Assembly: GCF_014287795.1 (NCBI RefSeq)
Contig: NZ_JACOON010000001.1
Span: forward strand, 620,001-684,000
Source: Christensenella tenuis
GTDB lineage: Bacteria > Bacillota > Clostridia > Christensenellales > Christensenellaceae
Length of the DNA: 64,000 bases
Reading direction: 5' to 3'
The stretch's first letter is position 1; every line of letters begins with the position of its first letter. Shown here piece after piece: positions 25,296 to 34,277 of the stretch. A program made the position numbers and the translations under genes. Under the pieces are notes generated by a model. That model was not told the origin of the DNA. It ran no database searches and saw nothing but the letters and a program-made list of their open reading frames with translations.

Positions 25296-25324
25296 ATTTT
25301 ACCATTTTCACCACCATTATGCAA
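25296..25324 (-). promoter_or_regulatory. Promoter of the dcw operon (Pmra)
   Basis: TTGCAT (25319-25324), a 17-base spacer and TAAAAT (25296-25301). The spacer itself contains GGTGGTG, a further possible MraZ contact. Confidence 0.75.
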
Positions 25325-25343
25325 GCATTTTTGCGAGAAATAC

Positions 25344-25376
25344 AAAAAGACAGCGATCTTATTTTTTCGCTGTCTT
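25344..25376 (-). terminator. Terminator after the metallophosphoesterase gene
   Basis: A perfect 10-bp stem (AAGACAGCGA / TCGCTGTCTT) followed by a T run. It separates the lon-engB-phosphoesterase group from the dcw operon. Confidence 0.85.
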
Positions 25377-25405
25377 GTCGGCTTTTTTCGTTTTTGTAAT
25401 TCAGT

Positions 25406-26101
25406 TTAGCGGATCTGTTTTAATGTGAAGTTAAGATAGTCGGCTGAGACAAGATTATAATTTACTCCTCCCGAGGAAACGTCCGTCAAATAAATATTTT
25501 TTAAAATGTCACCGTGAAGATGGCCAAACACCACTTCCGACACCTGTTCCTGCTCCAAAATGCGTGCAAATTCCGTATTTTTCATATTTTGGTAAATCGG
25601 CGGGAAATGCATCATCACAATTTTTTCACAGTCCGGATATTTTTTGGCTGCATCCAAAGAAAGCTGAAGACGTATCTTTTCACGTTCGTAAATTTTCTGG
25701 TCGTTTTCTCCGAAACCGCTATCCTGCGGGAAAGTCCAGCCGCGCGTCCCGCAAAACACATATCCCCCCACCGCAATACAATTATTTTGCAGAATATGGG
25801 CATCACCATGTAATATTCCGTTTATTTTTGCCATAGAGCCCCACCAGTAGTCGTGATTGCCTTTAATCATGATTTTCTTACCAGGGAGGCTACAGATCGC
25901 ATCGATATCCGGTTTGGCGTCCTCCAGCTTCATTGCCCAGCTAATATCGCCTGGAATCAATACTACATCTTGATCTGTCACACGAGTTTTCCAATCAGCG
26001 CTTATTTTCTCAAAATGATTTTTCCAGTGTGCGCCAAAAATATCCATTGCTTTGGGTTGTGCATTGGAAAGATGCAGATCCCCGATTGCATAGATGTTCA
26101 T
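25406..26101 (-). CDS. Calcineurin-like metallophosphoesterase
   Basis: 231 residues. The dinuclear metal motifs are present in order: D-x-H (IGDLHLSN) at the N-terminus, GDISWAM, GNHDYWWGS, MMHFPP and GHLHGD. The gene overlaps the engB stop by 4 bases, and is probably co-expressed with engB and lon. The family hydrolyses phosphomono- or diesters; the substrate is not predictable from sequence. Confidence 0.9.
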   Translation of the reverse strand: MNIYAIGDLHLSNAQPKAMDIFGAHWKNHFEKISADWKTRVTDQDVVLIPGDISWAMKLEDAKPDIDAICSLPGKKIMIKGNHDYWWGSMAKINGILHGDAHILQNNCIAVGGYVFCGTRGWTFPQDSGFGENDQKIYEREKIRLQLSLDAAKKYPDCEKIVMMHFPPIYQNMKNTEFARILEQEQVSEVVFGHLHGDILKNIYLTDVSSGGVNYNLVSADYLNFTLKQIR

Positions 26102-26712
26102 TCCACATCCTCCGGCAATCCCGTCATCACATCAATATAGGAGAGTATCTTCTCCTTTCCTACCTTGCCTGTTGATGAAACGGGAACAATTTCAAATTCC
26201 AAATCCATATCCAGAGCCGCTTCAATATGCTTTGCCATTTGAACCGCATAATGGTAGCGTTTTGACTTTGCAACTTTATCAGCCTTCGTTGCCGCAACTA
26301 TAAACGGAATGCCAAAATGCGCCGCCCATTCGATCATCTGTAGATCGTCCTCTGTCGGTTTATGGCGAATATCGATGAGAATCACAAGTGCACGCAAATA
26401 TTTCGCTGCCGCAAAATAACACTCCATCATTTCCGCCCACGAATCGCGCTCTGATTTAGAGACCCGCGCAAATCCATAGCCCGGGAGGTCCACAAGGTAA
26501 AAAGAGTCATTTATCAGGAAATAATTGACGAGCCGCGTTTTTCCCGGTTGCTTACTGACATAAGCAAGTTTTCCATTATTCGTCAGGAAATTAATCAGCG
26601 AAGATTTACCCACGTTCGACTTCCCGGCAAAAGCAATCTCTGGCTTCCCGTCGTTTGGATAGCCGGAGGCATTTTTCATGCTTGTATAAAAGCTTGCTTT
26701 CTTGATCTCCAC
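26098..26712 (-). CDS. engB: Ribosome biogenesis GTPase EngB (YihA/YsxC)
   Basis: A 204-residue TRAFAC GTPase. G1 is GKSNVGKSSLI, G3 DLPGYGFA and G4 ATKADK. The family is needed for late 50S subunit assembly. The start is GTG at 26712, sharing one base with the lon TAG stop (TAGTG), so translation is coupled to lon. Order lon-engB is the same as in Bacillus (lonA-ysxC). Confidence 0.96.
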   Translation of the reverse strand: MEIKKASFYTSMKNASGYPNDGKPEIAFAGKSNVGKSSLINFLTNNGKLAYVSKQPGKTRLVNYFLINDSFYLVDLPGYGFARVSKSERDSWAEMMECYFAAAKYLRALVILIDIRHKPTEDDLQMIEWAAHFGIPFIVAATKADKVAKSKRYHYAVQMAKHIEAALDMDLEFEIVPVSSTGKVGKEKILSYIDVMTGLPEDVE

Positions 26713-29066
26713 TATTTTTTCTCCGTCACAAGGGCGTGCTTCAAAACATCGTCAATTTCCGAAGCAAAAATAAAATGAAGTTCATTTCTCACAGACTCCG
26801 GAAGTTCTTCCAGATCGCTTTCATTATCCTTTGGCAGGATTATCGTATGAATCCCTGCGCGCAAGGCTGCAAGCGCTTTTTCTTTAATTCCGCCAATCTT
26901 CAGCACCCTTCCGGTCAGGGTGATTTCCCCCGTCATTGCAATATCATGCCGCACCGGCCGTTTTGTCAGCGCTGAAACGAGAGCTGTCACCATGGTAACG
27001 CCCGCCGAGGGACCATCTTTGGGAATGGCCCCTTCAGGCACGTGAATATGCAGGTCTGTTTTTTCATTAATATCTTTCGGAAATTTCAGCTTCCCAGACA
27101 TCGCCCGCACAACGGATATACCCGTCTTGGCCGATTCCTTCATGACATCTCCAAGCTGCCCGGTTAGTTCCATTTTTCCATTTCCTGGAATAATAGAAAC
27201 TTCGACAGGCATTGTCTGCCCACCAACCGCTGTCCAGGCAAGCCCTGTTACGACGCCAACTGTATCACGCTTTAATACATTCGTTTCGCTGCATTTTGGC
27301 AATCCCAGAAATTCCTTCAGGTTCTTCTGCGATATAGATATTTTTTCTACTCCATCTGCTACAATTTTAGCGGCGGATTTCCTCATAATGGCGGCAATTT
27401 CACGCTCCAGGCTCCTTACGCCGCTTTCCGCCGTATAGCGGTGAATAATATCCATCAGCGCAGCATCGCTGATCCTGACGGCAGAAGGCTTCAGGCCATG
27501 TTCCTTCGCCTGCTTTGCGACCAGATGTTTCTTGGCGATATTGAGTTTCTCAACATCCGTATAGCTATCGATATGAATGATTTCCATTCGGTCATATAAC
27601 GGGCCCGGAATCGTGCTCACATCATTTGCAGTCGTAATGAACATAACTTTCGATAAGTCGAAATCAATATCGAGATAGTGGTCCCGAAACGTATTGTTGA
27701 TCTCCGGATCCAGCACTTCCAGCATCGCCGACGCGGGATCGCCTCGGAAGTCACTGGACATCTTATCGATTTCATCAAGCAGAAAAAGTGGATTCATGCT
27801 GTCCGCCTGTTTAATCGACGTAATAATACGTCCCGGAATCGCTCCAATATAGGTACGGCGATGCCCACGGATCTCCGCTTCGTCATGTACTCCGCCAAGG
27901 GACATCCGCACAAATTTTTTATCTAATGCACGTGCAATCGAATGCGCAATCGATGTCTTGCCCACTCCGGGAGGGCCGGCAAGGCACAAAATCGGCCCGT
28001 GCATATCATTTTTCAATTTGCGTACGGCTAGAAACTCAATAATCCTGTCCTTCACTTTGGCAAGGCCGTAATGATCTTGGTCAAGTATGCTGCGCGCATG
28101 CGCAAGATCCATATTGTCCGTTGTTTCCTTCCCCCACGGCAGGCTGACAATCCAATCGATATAGTTTCGCAATACGCTGATTTCCGGCGAGCCCGGGGCC
28201 ATACGCGCCATACGTGTCAATTCTTTTTCAGCTTTGGTACGTGCTTCCTCGGAAAGCGGCAAACCTTTGATTTTTTTCCTTAGGTCTTCGATTTCATCCG
28301 CATCATTTTCCGTTTCGCCAAGCTCTTTTTGAATCACTTTAAGCTGCTCACGCAGGAAATATTCCCGTTGAGATTTATCAATTTGCTGCTTTACGGAAGA
28401 TGCAATTTCTTTGTCAATTTCCAGAATATCAATTTCTTTTTTCAGGATACTCATGACAAGCTGTAAACGTTCAAGCTCATCAATGCAGCTCAATACCTTC
28501 TGCTTATCGTCCAGCTTAATCGCCACATTAGAGGCAATCATATCTGCAAATTTGCCCGGCTCCTCTACCTCGCTGACCGTAAAAAGCGTCTCGCCCGGTA
28601 TCCGTGCCCCCAGTGCCGCAAACCGTTCAAACAGGTCCGTCACACGGCGCATATATGCTTCTTTCACAACCTCTTTCGCCGGATCATCGCGCATTTCATC
28701 CGGGATCACTTCCACTTCCGCCTGTAAATAGGGTTCTCTCGCAGCATATGACAGAACGCGGGCACGCCGCTCTCCTTCTACGAGTACGCGCAGCGTATCT
28801 CCAGGGAGCTTTAAAACCTGCTTTACTTTTGCAATCGTGCCAATTTCATACACATCCTTGATTTCCGGCATTTCGATTTTTAAATCTTTTTGTGTAACGA
28901 GAAAAATTTCCTGTCCCTGCGTCACGCATTCCTCTACCGCAGCGACAGACATCTCGCGCCCTACGTCAAAGTGCAATACCATATAGGGAAAAATTACAAG
29001 TCCCCGAAGCGCCACCATAGGCATAACTATTTTATTCAATTGCTGTTCCGCTCCTTTAGTTTCCAT
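26712..29066 (-). CDS. lon: ATP-dependent endopeptidase Lon
   Basis: Up to 784 residues: N-terminal LON substrate-binding domain, central AAA+ module with Walker [12 protein letters not shown] and Walker [13 protein letters not shown] FLLDEIDKM, and a C-terminal Ser-Lys protease domain with DGPSAGVTM. It degrades misfolded and short-lived regulatory proteins in the cytoplasm. The start is uncertain: ATG at 29066 lies only about 4 bases after the predicted transcription start and has no ribosome-binding site. TTG at 29039 (codon 10) has AAAGGAG 11 bases upstream and would give the more usual Lon N-terminus. Confidence 0.96.
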   Translation of the reverse strand: METKGAEQQLNKIVMPMVALRGLVIFPYMVLHFDVGREMSVAAVEECVTQGQEIFLVTQKDLKIEMPEIKDVYEIGTIAKVKQVLKLPGDTLRVLVEGERRARVLSYAAREPYLQAEVEVIPDEMRDDPAKEVVKEAYMRRVTDLFERFAALGARIPGETLFTVSEVEEPGKFADMIASNVAIKLDDKQKVLSCIDELERLQLVMSILKKEIDILEIDKEIASSVKQQIDKSQREYFLREQLKVIQKELGETENDADEIEDLRKKIKGLPLSEEARTKAEKELTRMARMAPGSPEISVLRNYIDWIVSLPWGKETTDNMDLAHARSILDQDHYGLAKVKDRIIEFLAVRKLKNDMHGPILCLAGPPGVGKTSIAHSIARALDKKFVRMSLGGVHDEAEIRGHRRTYIGAIPGRIITSIKQADSMNPLFLLDEIDKMSSDFRGDPASAMLEVLDPEINNTFRDHYLDIDFDLSKVMFITTANDVSTIPGPLYDRMEIIHIDSYTDVEKLNIAKKHLVAKQAKEHGLKPSAVRISDAALMDIIHRYTAESGVRSLEREIAAIMRKSAAKIVADGVEKISISQKNLKEFLGLPKCSETNVLKRDTVGVVTGLAWTAVGGQTMPVEVSIIPGNGKMELTGQLGDVMKESAKTGISVVRAMSGKLKFPKDINEKTDLHIHVPEGAIPKDGPSAGVTMVTALVSALTKRPVRHDIAMTGEITLTGRVLKIGGIKEKALAALRAGIHTIILPKDNESDLEELPESVRNELHFIFASEIDDVLKHALVTEKK

Positions 29067-29076
29067 TGCAGTTTAG

Positions 29077-29105
29077 ATTATACCTTAAAATGCTTTCCAT
29101 TTCAA
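29077..29105 (-). promoter_or_regulatory. Promoter of lon
   Basis: TTGAAA (29100-29105), a 17-base spacer and perfect TATAAT (29077-29082). Transcription should start near 29070, which makes the ATG at 29066 nearly leaderless. Confidence 0.8.
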
Positions 29106-29187
29106 ATTGATCTCCCGCAAACCATTCTTTCTGCTTTCTTGCCAACAATCCCTTGTAAGCATCTCCTACCATTACATTTGTTGTTCT

Positions 29188-30135
29188 TTATACAGACACA
29201 GCAAAGCAGCAAGCCATTTTTTGAGCATCATTTTTTTCCTTTTTGAAAGGCATACAAATATTTTTACCTGTTGGATCGGCGTTTGGCATAAAACCTGCTC
29301 CCCGGATTTGGCCGGCATCGCCCACAATGATGAAAGCATCCGGGTCAATTTTGTAGATTAAATGATAGAGCTTCGTTATTTCCGGCCGGTGCACAGCGCA
29401 CATCAGCATCTCGCCTTCCCAGTCCGTATAGACCCCGCGCGATTTAAGGGCGGTTACGCCCCGCCGCAGTCTGCATAATATTTCATTGGCAATCCGGTCG
29501 TTTTCTTTAGATATAATGAATAACATTTTCCCTGTTGCGACGCTCGTTCCATAGAGAATTACATCAATTACTTTTAATTCGATAAAAATTACAATCACCG
29601 CATACAACGGACTTTCCAGATTTTCATAGACAAAGCCCGAGCATACGACAACCACAACATTGGTAAATAAAATCATTTTCGCCATCGGCATATGGGGGAA
29701 ACGCTTGTTAATCAGATTAGCGACAAGGTCAGTTCCTCCGCGCATCAGGATCAGGGCAAGGCCTGCGCCGTAAAACGCTCCGCCAAAAACAATTGTAATC
29801 AATGGATCTCCATGGTAAACGGGAAGAATTCCTTCTGTCAGGTCAATCATGGCTGAAGATATGACAGCCGCAACTACAGTTTTAATAATGAATTCAAACC
29901 CAAACGAAAAAAACGCTATAATGAAAAGCGGTATATTCATTACGATAACCATCGTACCGATTGGCAGTCCGAATGTATAATTAAGCATAGTTGCAACCCC
30001 GGTAAGCCCACCTGGCGCAATATTGTTCGGTGAAATAAAGGTGTTGATTGCAATTGCAAAAATCAGACTGCCTGCCAAAAACAAGAGTAAATCAGTAACA
30101 AGCACTTTTCCCTTTACGTATACTTTCTTTTCCAT
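29188..30135 (-). CDS. YitT family membrane protein (DUF161 + DUF2179)
   Basis: 315 residues. The N-terminal part has five to six transmembrane helices with the family motif ISPNNIAPGGLTGVA, and the C-terminal soluble DUF2179 domain includes RRGVTALKSRGVYTDWEG and FIIVGDAGQIRGAGF. The family is widespread in Firmicutes; its function is not established. A GAGGG ribosome-binding site lies before the ATG. It is separated from lon by lon's own promoter. Confidence 0.92.
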   Translation of the reverse strand: MEKKVYVKGKVLVTDLLLFLAGSLIFAIAINTFISPNNIAPGGLTGVATMLNYTFGLPIGTMVIVMNIPLFIIAFFSFGFEFIIKTVVAAVISSAMIDLTEGILPVYHGDPLITIVFGGAFYGAGLALILMRGGTDLVANLINKRFPHMPMAKMILFTNVVVVVCSGFVYENLESPLYAVIVIFIELKVIDVILYGTSVATGKMLFIISKENDRIANEILCRLRRGVTALKSRGVYTDWEGEMLMCAVHRPEITKLYHLIYKIDPDAFIIVGDAGQIRGAGFMPNADPTGKNICMPFKKEKNDAQKMACCFAVSV

Positions 30136-30203
30136 AGCTGTTATATTTCCCTCATCTTCCGGGAACTTTTCATTTTATCATACCGGATATGATTCTTATT
30201 TAC

Positions 30204-30228
30204 AAATAAAAAGAAGGCGCTTGCCTTC
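30204..30228 (-). terminator. Rho-independent terminator closing a small unidentified transcript
   Basis: Stem GAAGGC / GCCTTC with loop AAGC followed by TTTTTATTT on the minus strand. It lies upstream of yitT and downstream of no annotated gene, so it implies a transcript from the 30230-30670 stretch. Confidence 0.7.
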
Positions 30229-30446
30229 CCAGTCTGTCAAATATGCAGCCGGACAATTCTTCTGTTTTAGCTCTCCACTTCCTTGGAATAATAGAAAGCT
30301 ATTCCCCCATTTAGTTTGCGGATAGCTTTTCGTATTTGCTTCGGACGTTTATGGCTCCATAAACGTATAGCAAAACACAATTCGCACGCTTTGTACAGAT
30401 AGCTTCAGCACTGTTTCCCTTGTCTGCTGCTTCCAGAATATACGTT
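30229..30446 (-). other. Structured intergenic stretch, possible decayed gene or small RNA
   Basis: Part of the 600-base gap between yitT and ppdK. It holds a 22-bp palindrome (30345-30366, stem ACGTTTATGG) and an AAAGCTAT/ATAGCTTT inverted repeat. Short frames continue beyond the 35-codon frame at 30447 in other phases, one containing a CELC motif. This pattern suggests a frameshifted remnant, but no family is recognised. Confidence 0.3.
30345..30366. repeat. 22-bp perfect palindrome
   Basis: ACGTTTATGG and CCATAAACGT are perfect reverse complements separated by CT. As RNA it forms a tight hairpin inside the cryptic unit. Confidence 0.8.
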
Positions 30447-30554
30447 TTATCTATCACTAATATCGTATTTTCTGTTTCCGCAGATTAGGCAGGCTCTTCC
30501 TTCCGTGGCTACTTCTGCATGTTGTGCTAATTTTTCTGTTCTTCTACGATACAT
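30447..30554 (-). CDS. Possible 35-residue CxxC small protein
   Basis: A 35-codon frame with ATG at 30554 preceded by a strong AAGGAG at 8 bases. The product is basic at the N-terminus (MYRRRTEKLAQHAE) and contains CLICGNRK, a single CxxC like half of a zinc ribbon. It ends at 30447, before the terminator at 30204. It could be a genuine small protein, or the front of a frameshifted gene whose remainder lies in 30229-30446. Not recognised. Confidence 0.3.
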   Translation of the reverse strand: MYRRRTEKLAQHAEVATEGRACLICGNRKYDISDR

Positions 30555-30670
30555 ATTTCTCCTTTCCGGCACTTAATCTTCACAGTCCGTCCCGTATTAA
30601 CAATCTTTCAGGATTGATATGCTATTTTTAACCTTCCATATGCCAGCAAAACATTAAGAAATTCGCATTC

Positions 30671-30711
30671 AAAAAACAGGCGTATTCCTTTTGATAGGAA
30701 TACGCCTGTTT
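30671..30711 (-). terminator. Terminator of ppdK
   Basis: A stem of about 15 bp (ACAGGCGTATTCC / GGAATACGCCTGT) ending in TTTTTT on the minus strand, about 35 bases past the ppdK stop. Confidence 0.9.
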
Positions 30712-30745
30712 CAATTTTTAATAAAGTTTCGTTTTATGAACGAAC

Positions 30746-33373
30746 TTATTTTGACTTCACAACTGCATGTGCTGCTGCAAGGCGTGCAATCGGTACACGG
30801 AAGGGCGAGCAGGATACGTAGTTGAGGCCAAGGCTGTCGCAGAATTCAACAGTGGACGGATCTCCGCCGTGTTCACCGCAGATTCCGAGTTTAATGTCGG
30901 GGCGGGTCTGGCGCCCAAGTTCTACAGCCATCTTCACAAGCTTGCCGACGCCATCCTGATCCAACTTCGCAAACGGATCAGATTCGTAGATTTTCTTCGT
31001 GTAGTAATCGTCAAGGAACTTACCGGCATCGTCGCGGCTGAAACCGAACGTCATCTGCGTGAGATCGTTCGTACCGAAGGAGAAGAATTCTGCTTCCTTC
31101 GCGATTTCATCAGCCATAACGGCAGCCCGCGGCACTTCGATCATCGTACCGACTTTGTAATCGATCTTTTTGCCTTTTTCTTCCATGACTTTCTCCGCTG
31201 TTTCAACAACGAAGTCTTTTACATATTTCAGCTCTTTCAGATCGCCGACAAGCGGAATCATGATTTCAGGAACGATATTATATTCGGTTTCTTCCGTTAC
31301 TTCAATCGCAGCTTCCATAACCGCTCTCGTCTGCATCACAGCGATCTCAGGGAACGTAACCGCAAGACGGACTCCGCGGTGGCCAAGCATCGGGTTGAAT
31401 TCGTGCAATCCTTCAATGATGCCTGTCAGTTCTTCCACGTCAAGGGACATTTCTTTCGCCAGATTCGCAATATCTTCCGGATCCGTGGGCAGGAATTCAT
31501 GCAGCGGCGGATCGAGGAAGCGAATCGTAACCGGATTGCCCTTCATTGCCTTATAGATGCCCTTGAAGTCTTCCTTCTGCATCGGCAGGAGCTTCGCCAA
31601 AGCTTTTTCTCTCTGCTCAACCGTCTTGGAAACGATCATTTCGCGCATCGCGGCAATTCTATCTTCCGCGAAGAACATATGCTCTGTACGGCACAGGCCA
31701 ATACCTTCCGCACCAAACTCCATCGCCTGCTCCGCATCGTGCGGCGTATCGGCATTTGTGCGAACTTTCAACCTGCGGATGGAATCCGCCCAACTCATAA
31801 CTGTAGCGAAATCGCCCGTTACCTGGGCTTCCTGCGTCTCAATTGCTTCACCGTACACGTTACCCGTGGAACCATCAAGGGAAATCCAGTCGCCTTCTTT
31901 ATAGACTTTGCCATCTTCCGTGGTCATTGTCTTCGCGCATTCGTCGATCCTCAACTCACCGCAGCCTGCTACGCAGCACGTACCCATGCCGCGGGCAACA
32001 ACCGCCGCGTGAGACGTCATACCGCCGCGTGCCGTAAGGATACCTTCGGAAGCATACATGCCTTCGATATCTTCAGGAGAAGTTTCCTGCCGCGCAAGAA
32101 CTACTTTGTCGCCTTTTGCAGCAGCCGCCGTCGCATCGTCAGCCGTAAAATACAGCTTACCGCAAGCAGCGCCAGGAGAAGCCGGCAATCCCTTTGCAAC
32201 CGGTTTCGCTTTCTTCAGCGCATCTGCATTGAACATTGGGTGGAGGAGCGAATCGAGCTGTTTAGGCTCTACCTTCAGGATCGCTTCTTCTTCCGTCAAT
32301 TTTCCTTCTTTTACGAGGTCAACAGCAATCTTGAGCGCAGCCGGAGCCGTCCGCTTGCCGTTTCTTGTTTGCAGCATGTAAAGTTTCCCGCCTTCAATGG
32401 TGAACTCCATATCCTGCATATCTTTGTAATGGTCTTCGAGGGACTGTGCAATATTTGCAAACTGCTCATACACCTCGGGCATCTGGTCTGCGAGGTGGGA
32501 AATCGGCTGAGGCGTCCTGATACCGGCAACAACGTCTTCACCCTGCGCATTCATCAGATATTCGCCATACAGCTTCTTTTCGCCTGTGGAGGGGTTTCTT
32601 GTGAAAGCAACGCCCGTGCCGCAATCGTCACCCATGTTGCCAAATACCATGGCCTGCACGTTAACCGCAGTACCCCAGCTGGCCGGGATATCGTTCATGC
32701 GGCGATAAACGATTGCTCTCGGGTTATCCCAGGAACGGAATACAGCCGTTACAGATTCAAGCAGCTGTTCTTTTGCATCCTGAGGGAATTCTTTACCCAT
32801 TTCCTGCTTATAAATTTCTTTATATTTCTTGACGACTTCTTTCAGATCGTCCGCGTCCAGTTCTGTATCCATTTTAACGCCCTTGGCGTCTTTTGCGGCC
32901 TGGAGCTGCTCTTCAAACTTTTCTTTATCGATGCACATAACAACGTCGGAGAACATCTGGATAAATCTCCTGTAGCTGTCATACGCCCAACGCGGATTAC
33001 CGGATTTCTTCGCCATGCCTTCTACTGCAACATCATTGAGGCCAAGGTTCAGAATCGTGTCCATCATGCCCGGCATGGAAGCGCGGGCACCGCTGCGTAC
33101 GGATACGAGGAATGGATTTTCCGGATCACCGAACTTTTTGCCCGCGATTTCTTCCGTTTTTGCCATTGCGTCATAAATCTGTTCTACTACTTCATCAGCA
33201 ATCTTTTTGCCGTCTTCATAGTACTTTGTGCAAGCCTCCGTGGAAACCGTAAAGCCTTGGGGAACCGGCAAACCGAGGTTGGTCATTTCTGCCAGGTTTG
33301 CGCCTTTGCCCCCAAGAAGGTTTCTCATGGAAGCATCACCTTCTTTGAAAAGGTATACATACTTTTTTGCCAT
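30746..33373 (-). CDS. ppdK: Pyruvate, phosphate dikinase
   Basis: 875 residues: N-terminal ATP-grasp domain, central swivelling phosphohistidine domain with GGMTSHAAVVARGMG (catalytic His in TSH), and a C-terminal PEP/pyruvate barrel with the conserved GICGEHGGDP cysteine. It interconverts pyruvate, ATP and phosphate with PEP, AMP and pyrophosphate; in anaerobic Firmicutes it often serves PPi-linked glycolysis. Regulatory kinase/phosphatase (PDRP) is not in view. AGGAGG lies upstream. Codon bias is strong, as for a highly expressed gene, and leaves a long stop-free frame on the other strand. Confidence 0.98.
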   Translation of the reverse strand: MAKKYVYLFKEGDASMRNLLGGKGANLAEMTNLGLPVPQGFTVSTEACTKYYEDGKKIADEVVEQIYDAMAKTEEIAGKKFGDPENPFLVSVRSGARASMPGMMDTILNLGLNDVAVEGMAKKSGNPRWAYDSYRRFIQMFSDVVMCIDKEKFEEQLQAAKDAKGVKMDTELDADDLKEVVKKYKEIYKQEMGKEFPQDAKEQLLESVTAVFRSWDNPRAIVYRRMNDIPASWGTAVNVQAMVFGNMGDDCGTGVAFTRNPSTGEKKLYGEYLMNAQGEDVVAGIRTPQPISHLADQMPEVYEQFANIAQSLEDHYKDMQDMEFTIEGGKLYMLQTRNGKRTAPAALKIAVDLVKEGKLTEEEAILKVEPKQLDSLLHPMFNADALKKAKPVAKGLPASPGAACGKLYFTADDATAAAAKGDKVVLARQETSPEDIEGMYASEGILTARGGMTSHAAVVARGMGTCCVAGCGELRIDECAKTMTTEDGKVYKEGDWISLDGSTGNVYGEAIETQEAQVTGDFATVMSWADSIRRLKVRTNADTPHDAEQAMEFGAEGIGLCRTEHMFFAEDRIAAMREMIVSKTVEQREKALAKLLPMQKEDFKGIYKAMKGNPVTIRFLDPPLHEFLPTDPEDIANLAKEMSLDVEELTGIIEGLHEFNPMLGHRGVRLAVTFPEIAVMQTRAVMEAAIEVTEETEYNIVPEIMIPLVGDLKELKYVKDFVVETAEKVMEEKGKKIDYKVGTMIEVPRAAVMADEIAKEAEFFSFGTNDLTQMTFGFSRDDAGKFLDDYYTKKIYESDPFAKLDQDGVGKLVKMAVELGRQTRPDIKLGICGEHGGDPSTVEFCDSLGLNYVSCSPFRVPIARLAAAHAVVKSK

Positions 33374-33428
33374 CTAAAAACTCCTCCTGAATTTATATTT
33401 ATTTAAAAATTTGTTCACTTATTTGCGT

Positions 33429-33442
33429 ATTATACGTATAAT
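33429..33442. promoter_or_regulatory. 14-bp palindrome containing two opposed -10-like boxes before ppdK
   Basis: ATTATACGTATAAT is perfectly self-complementary and lies 56 bases before the ppdK start. A second TATAAT lies at about 33458-33463. No good -35 box was found at the right distance, so an activator or a regulator-binding palindrome is possible. Confidence 0.35.
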
Positions 33443-33500
33443 GAAGAGCCACGTCTATTATACATGAACAAATGTAAGAAAACAACAAAAGATTACACTT

Positions 33501-34241
33501 TCACAAAGATTTTTCACGGAAACATTTCATTGTTTTGAGGTGTAATTCCATCATATTTTCCAGATAACGGCTCATAAGATCTATTACACTTTTGGCGTCC
33601 GGCTCTCCGGCTGCTGATTGCACGATATCTTGCGGTCTGGCCCCTCCCATTTTTTCAAGGCTCAAAAGCACGGAATGTGGTACAGAAACAGTAGAGATAT
33701 GCGGCGCACATTCCCGGCAAATTTCCCCGCCTTCTTCCAAAGAAAAATTTGCCGGATCATTATTGGTTTCATTTCCGCACACTGCACACATGCCGACGAC
33801 CGGGAAAATACCCATTCGCTCCACAATGCGCGCAAAAAAATACGCAAGCGCCTGCGTATGGGAAAGCGTTCCCTGCTCCATTGAAAAAAGCGCATAAATA
33901 AGGGCAAGGAACAAATCTTCATAATCATCCGTGTTTTGCAGCAGCTTATCGGAAAGTTCCAGCATGACGCATGCTGCGGCAAATTTATCATAATCATTCT
34001 GAACCTTAAAAAATTCCTGCTTGATGAGCGCTGCCGTAAGATACAGCTTGTCCCCTTTTTTATAAAATTCATATTCCCCGCACGAAAGCGGCTGCGCTGC
34101 CGTAGCAATATCGCTTTTCAGCCTGCGCGCGCCGCGCGCCTGAGCATTAATGCGCCCATCTGAACGCGAAAAAAGCGTTAATATCTTATCATAATCTTTA
34201 TAATCTGCCGTGCGCAATACAATGCAATAGTGCTTTTCCAC
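33501..34241 (-). CDS. recO: DNA repair protein RecO
   Basis: 246 residues: N-terminal OB fold (IVLRTADYKDYDKILTLFSR), helical C-terminal domain and a zinc finger with CAVCGNE and ICREC at about 150-180. It loads RecA onto SSB-coated DNA together with RecR. It is the last gene of the phoH-to-recO block, 36 bases after era, in the conserved era-recO order. Confidence 0.95.
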   Translation of the reverse strand: MEKHYCIVLRTADYKDYDKILTLFSRSDGRINAQARGARRLKSDIATAAQPLSCGEYEFYKKGDKLYLTAALIKQEFFKVQNDYDKFAAACVMLELSDKLLQNTDDYEDLFLALIYALFSMEQGTLSHTQALAYFFARIVERMGIFPVVGMCAVCGNETNNDPANFSLEEGGEICRECAPHISTVSVPHSVLLSLEKMGGARPQDIVQSAAGEPDAKSVIDLMSRYLENMMELHLKTMKCFREKSL

Positions 34242-34277
34242 AGAATTCCTCCCGCTTCTTTAAATTAATATTCCACT

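Noticed and set aside
30345..30366. Palindrome as part of a CRISPR or transposon end
   Set aside because: It occurs once, without spacers, target duplication or a nearby transposase.
30767..33406. An 879-codon open frame on the plus strand, fully antisense to ppdK
   Set aside because: It mirrors ppdK codon by codon, has no ribosome-binding site and no recognisable domain; strong codon bias of ppdK leaves the antisense frame free of stops. The minus-strand product is unmistakable.
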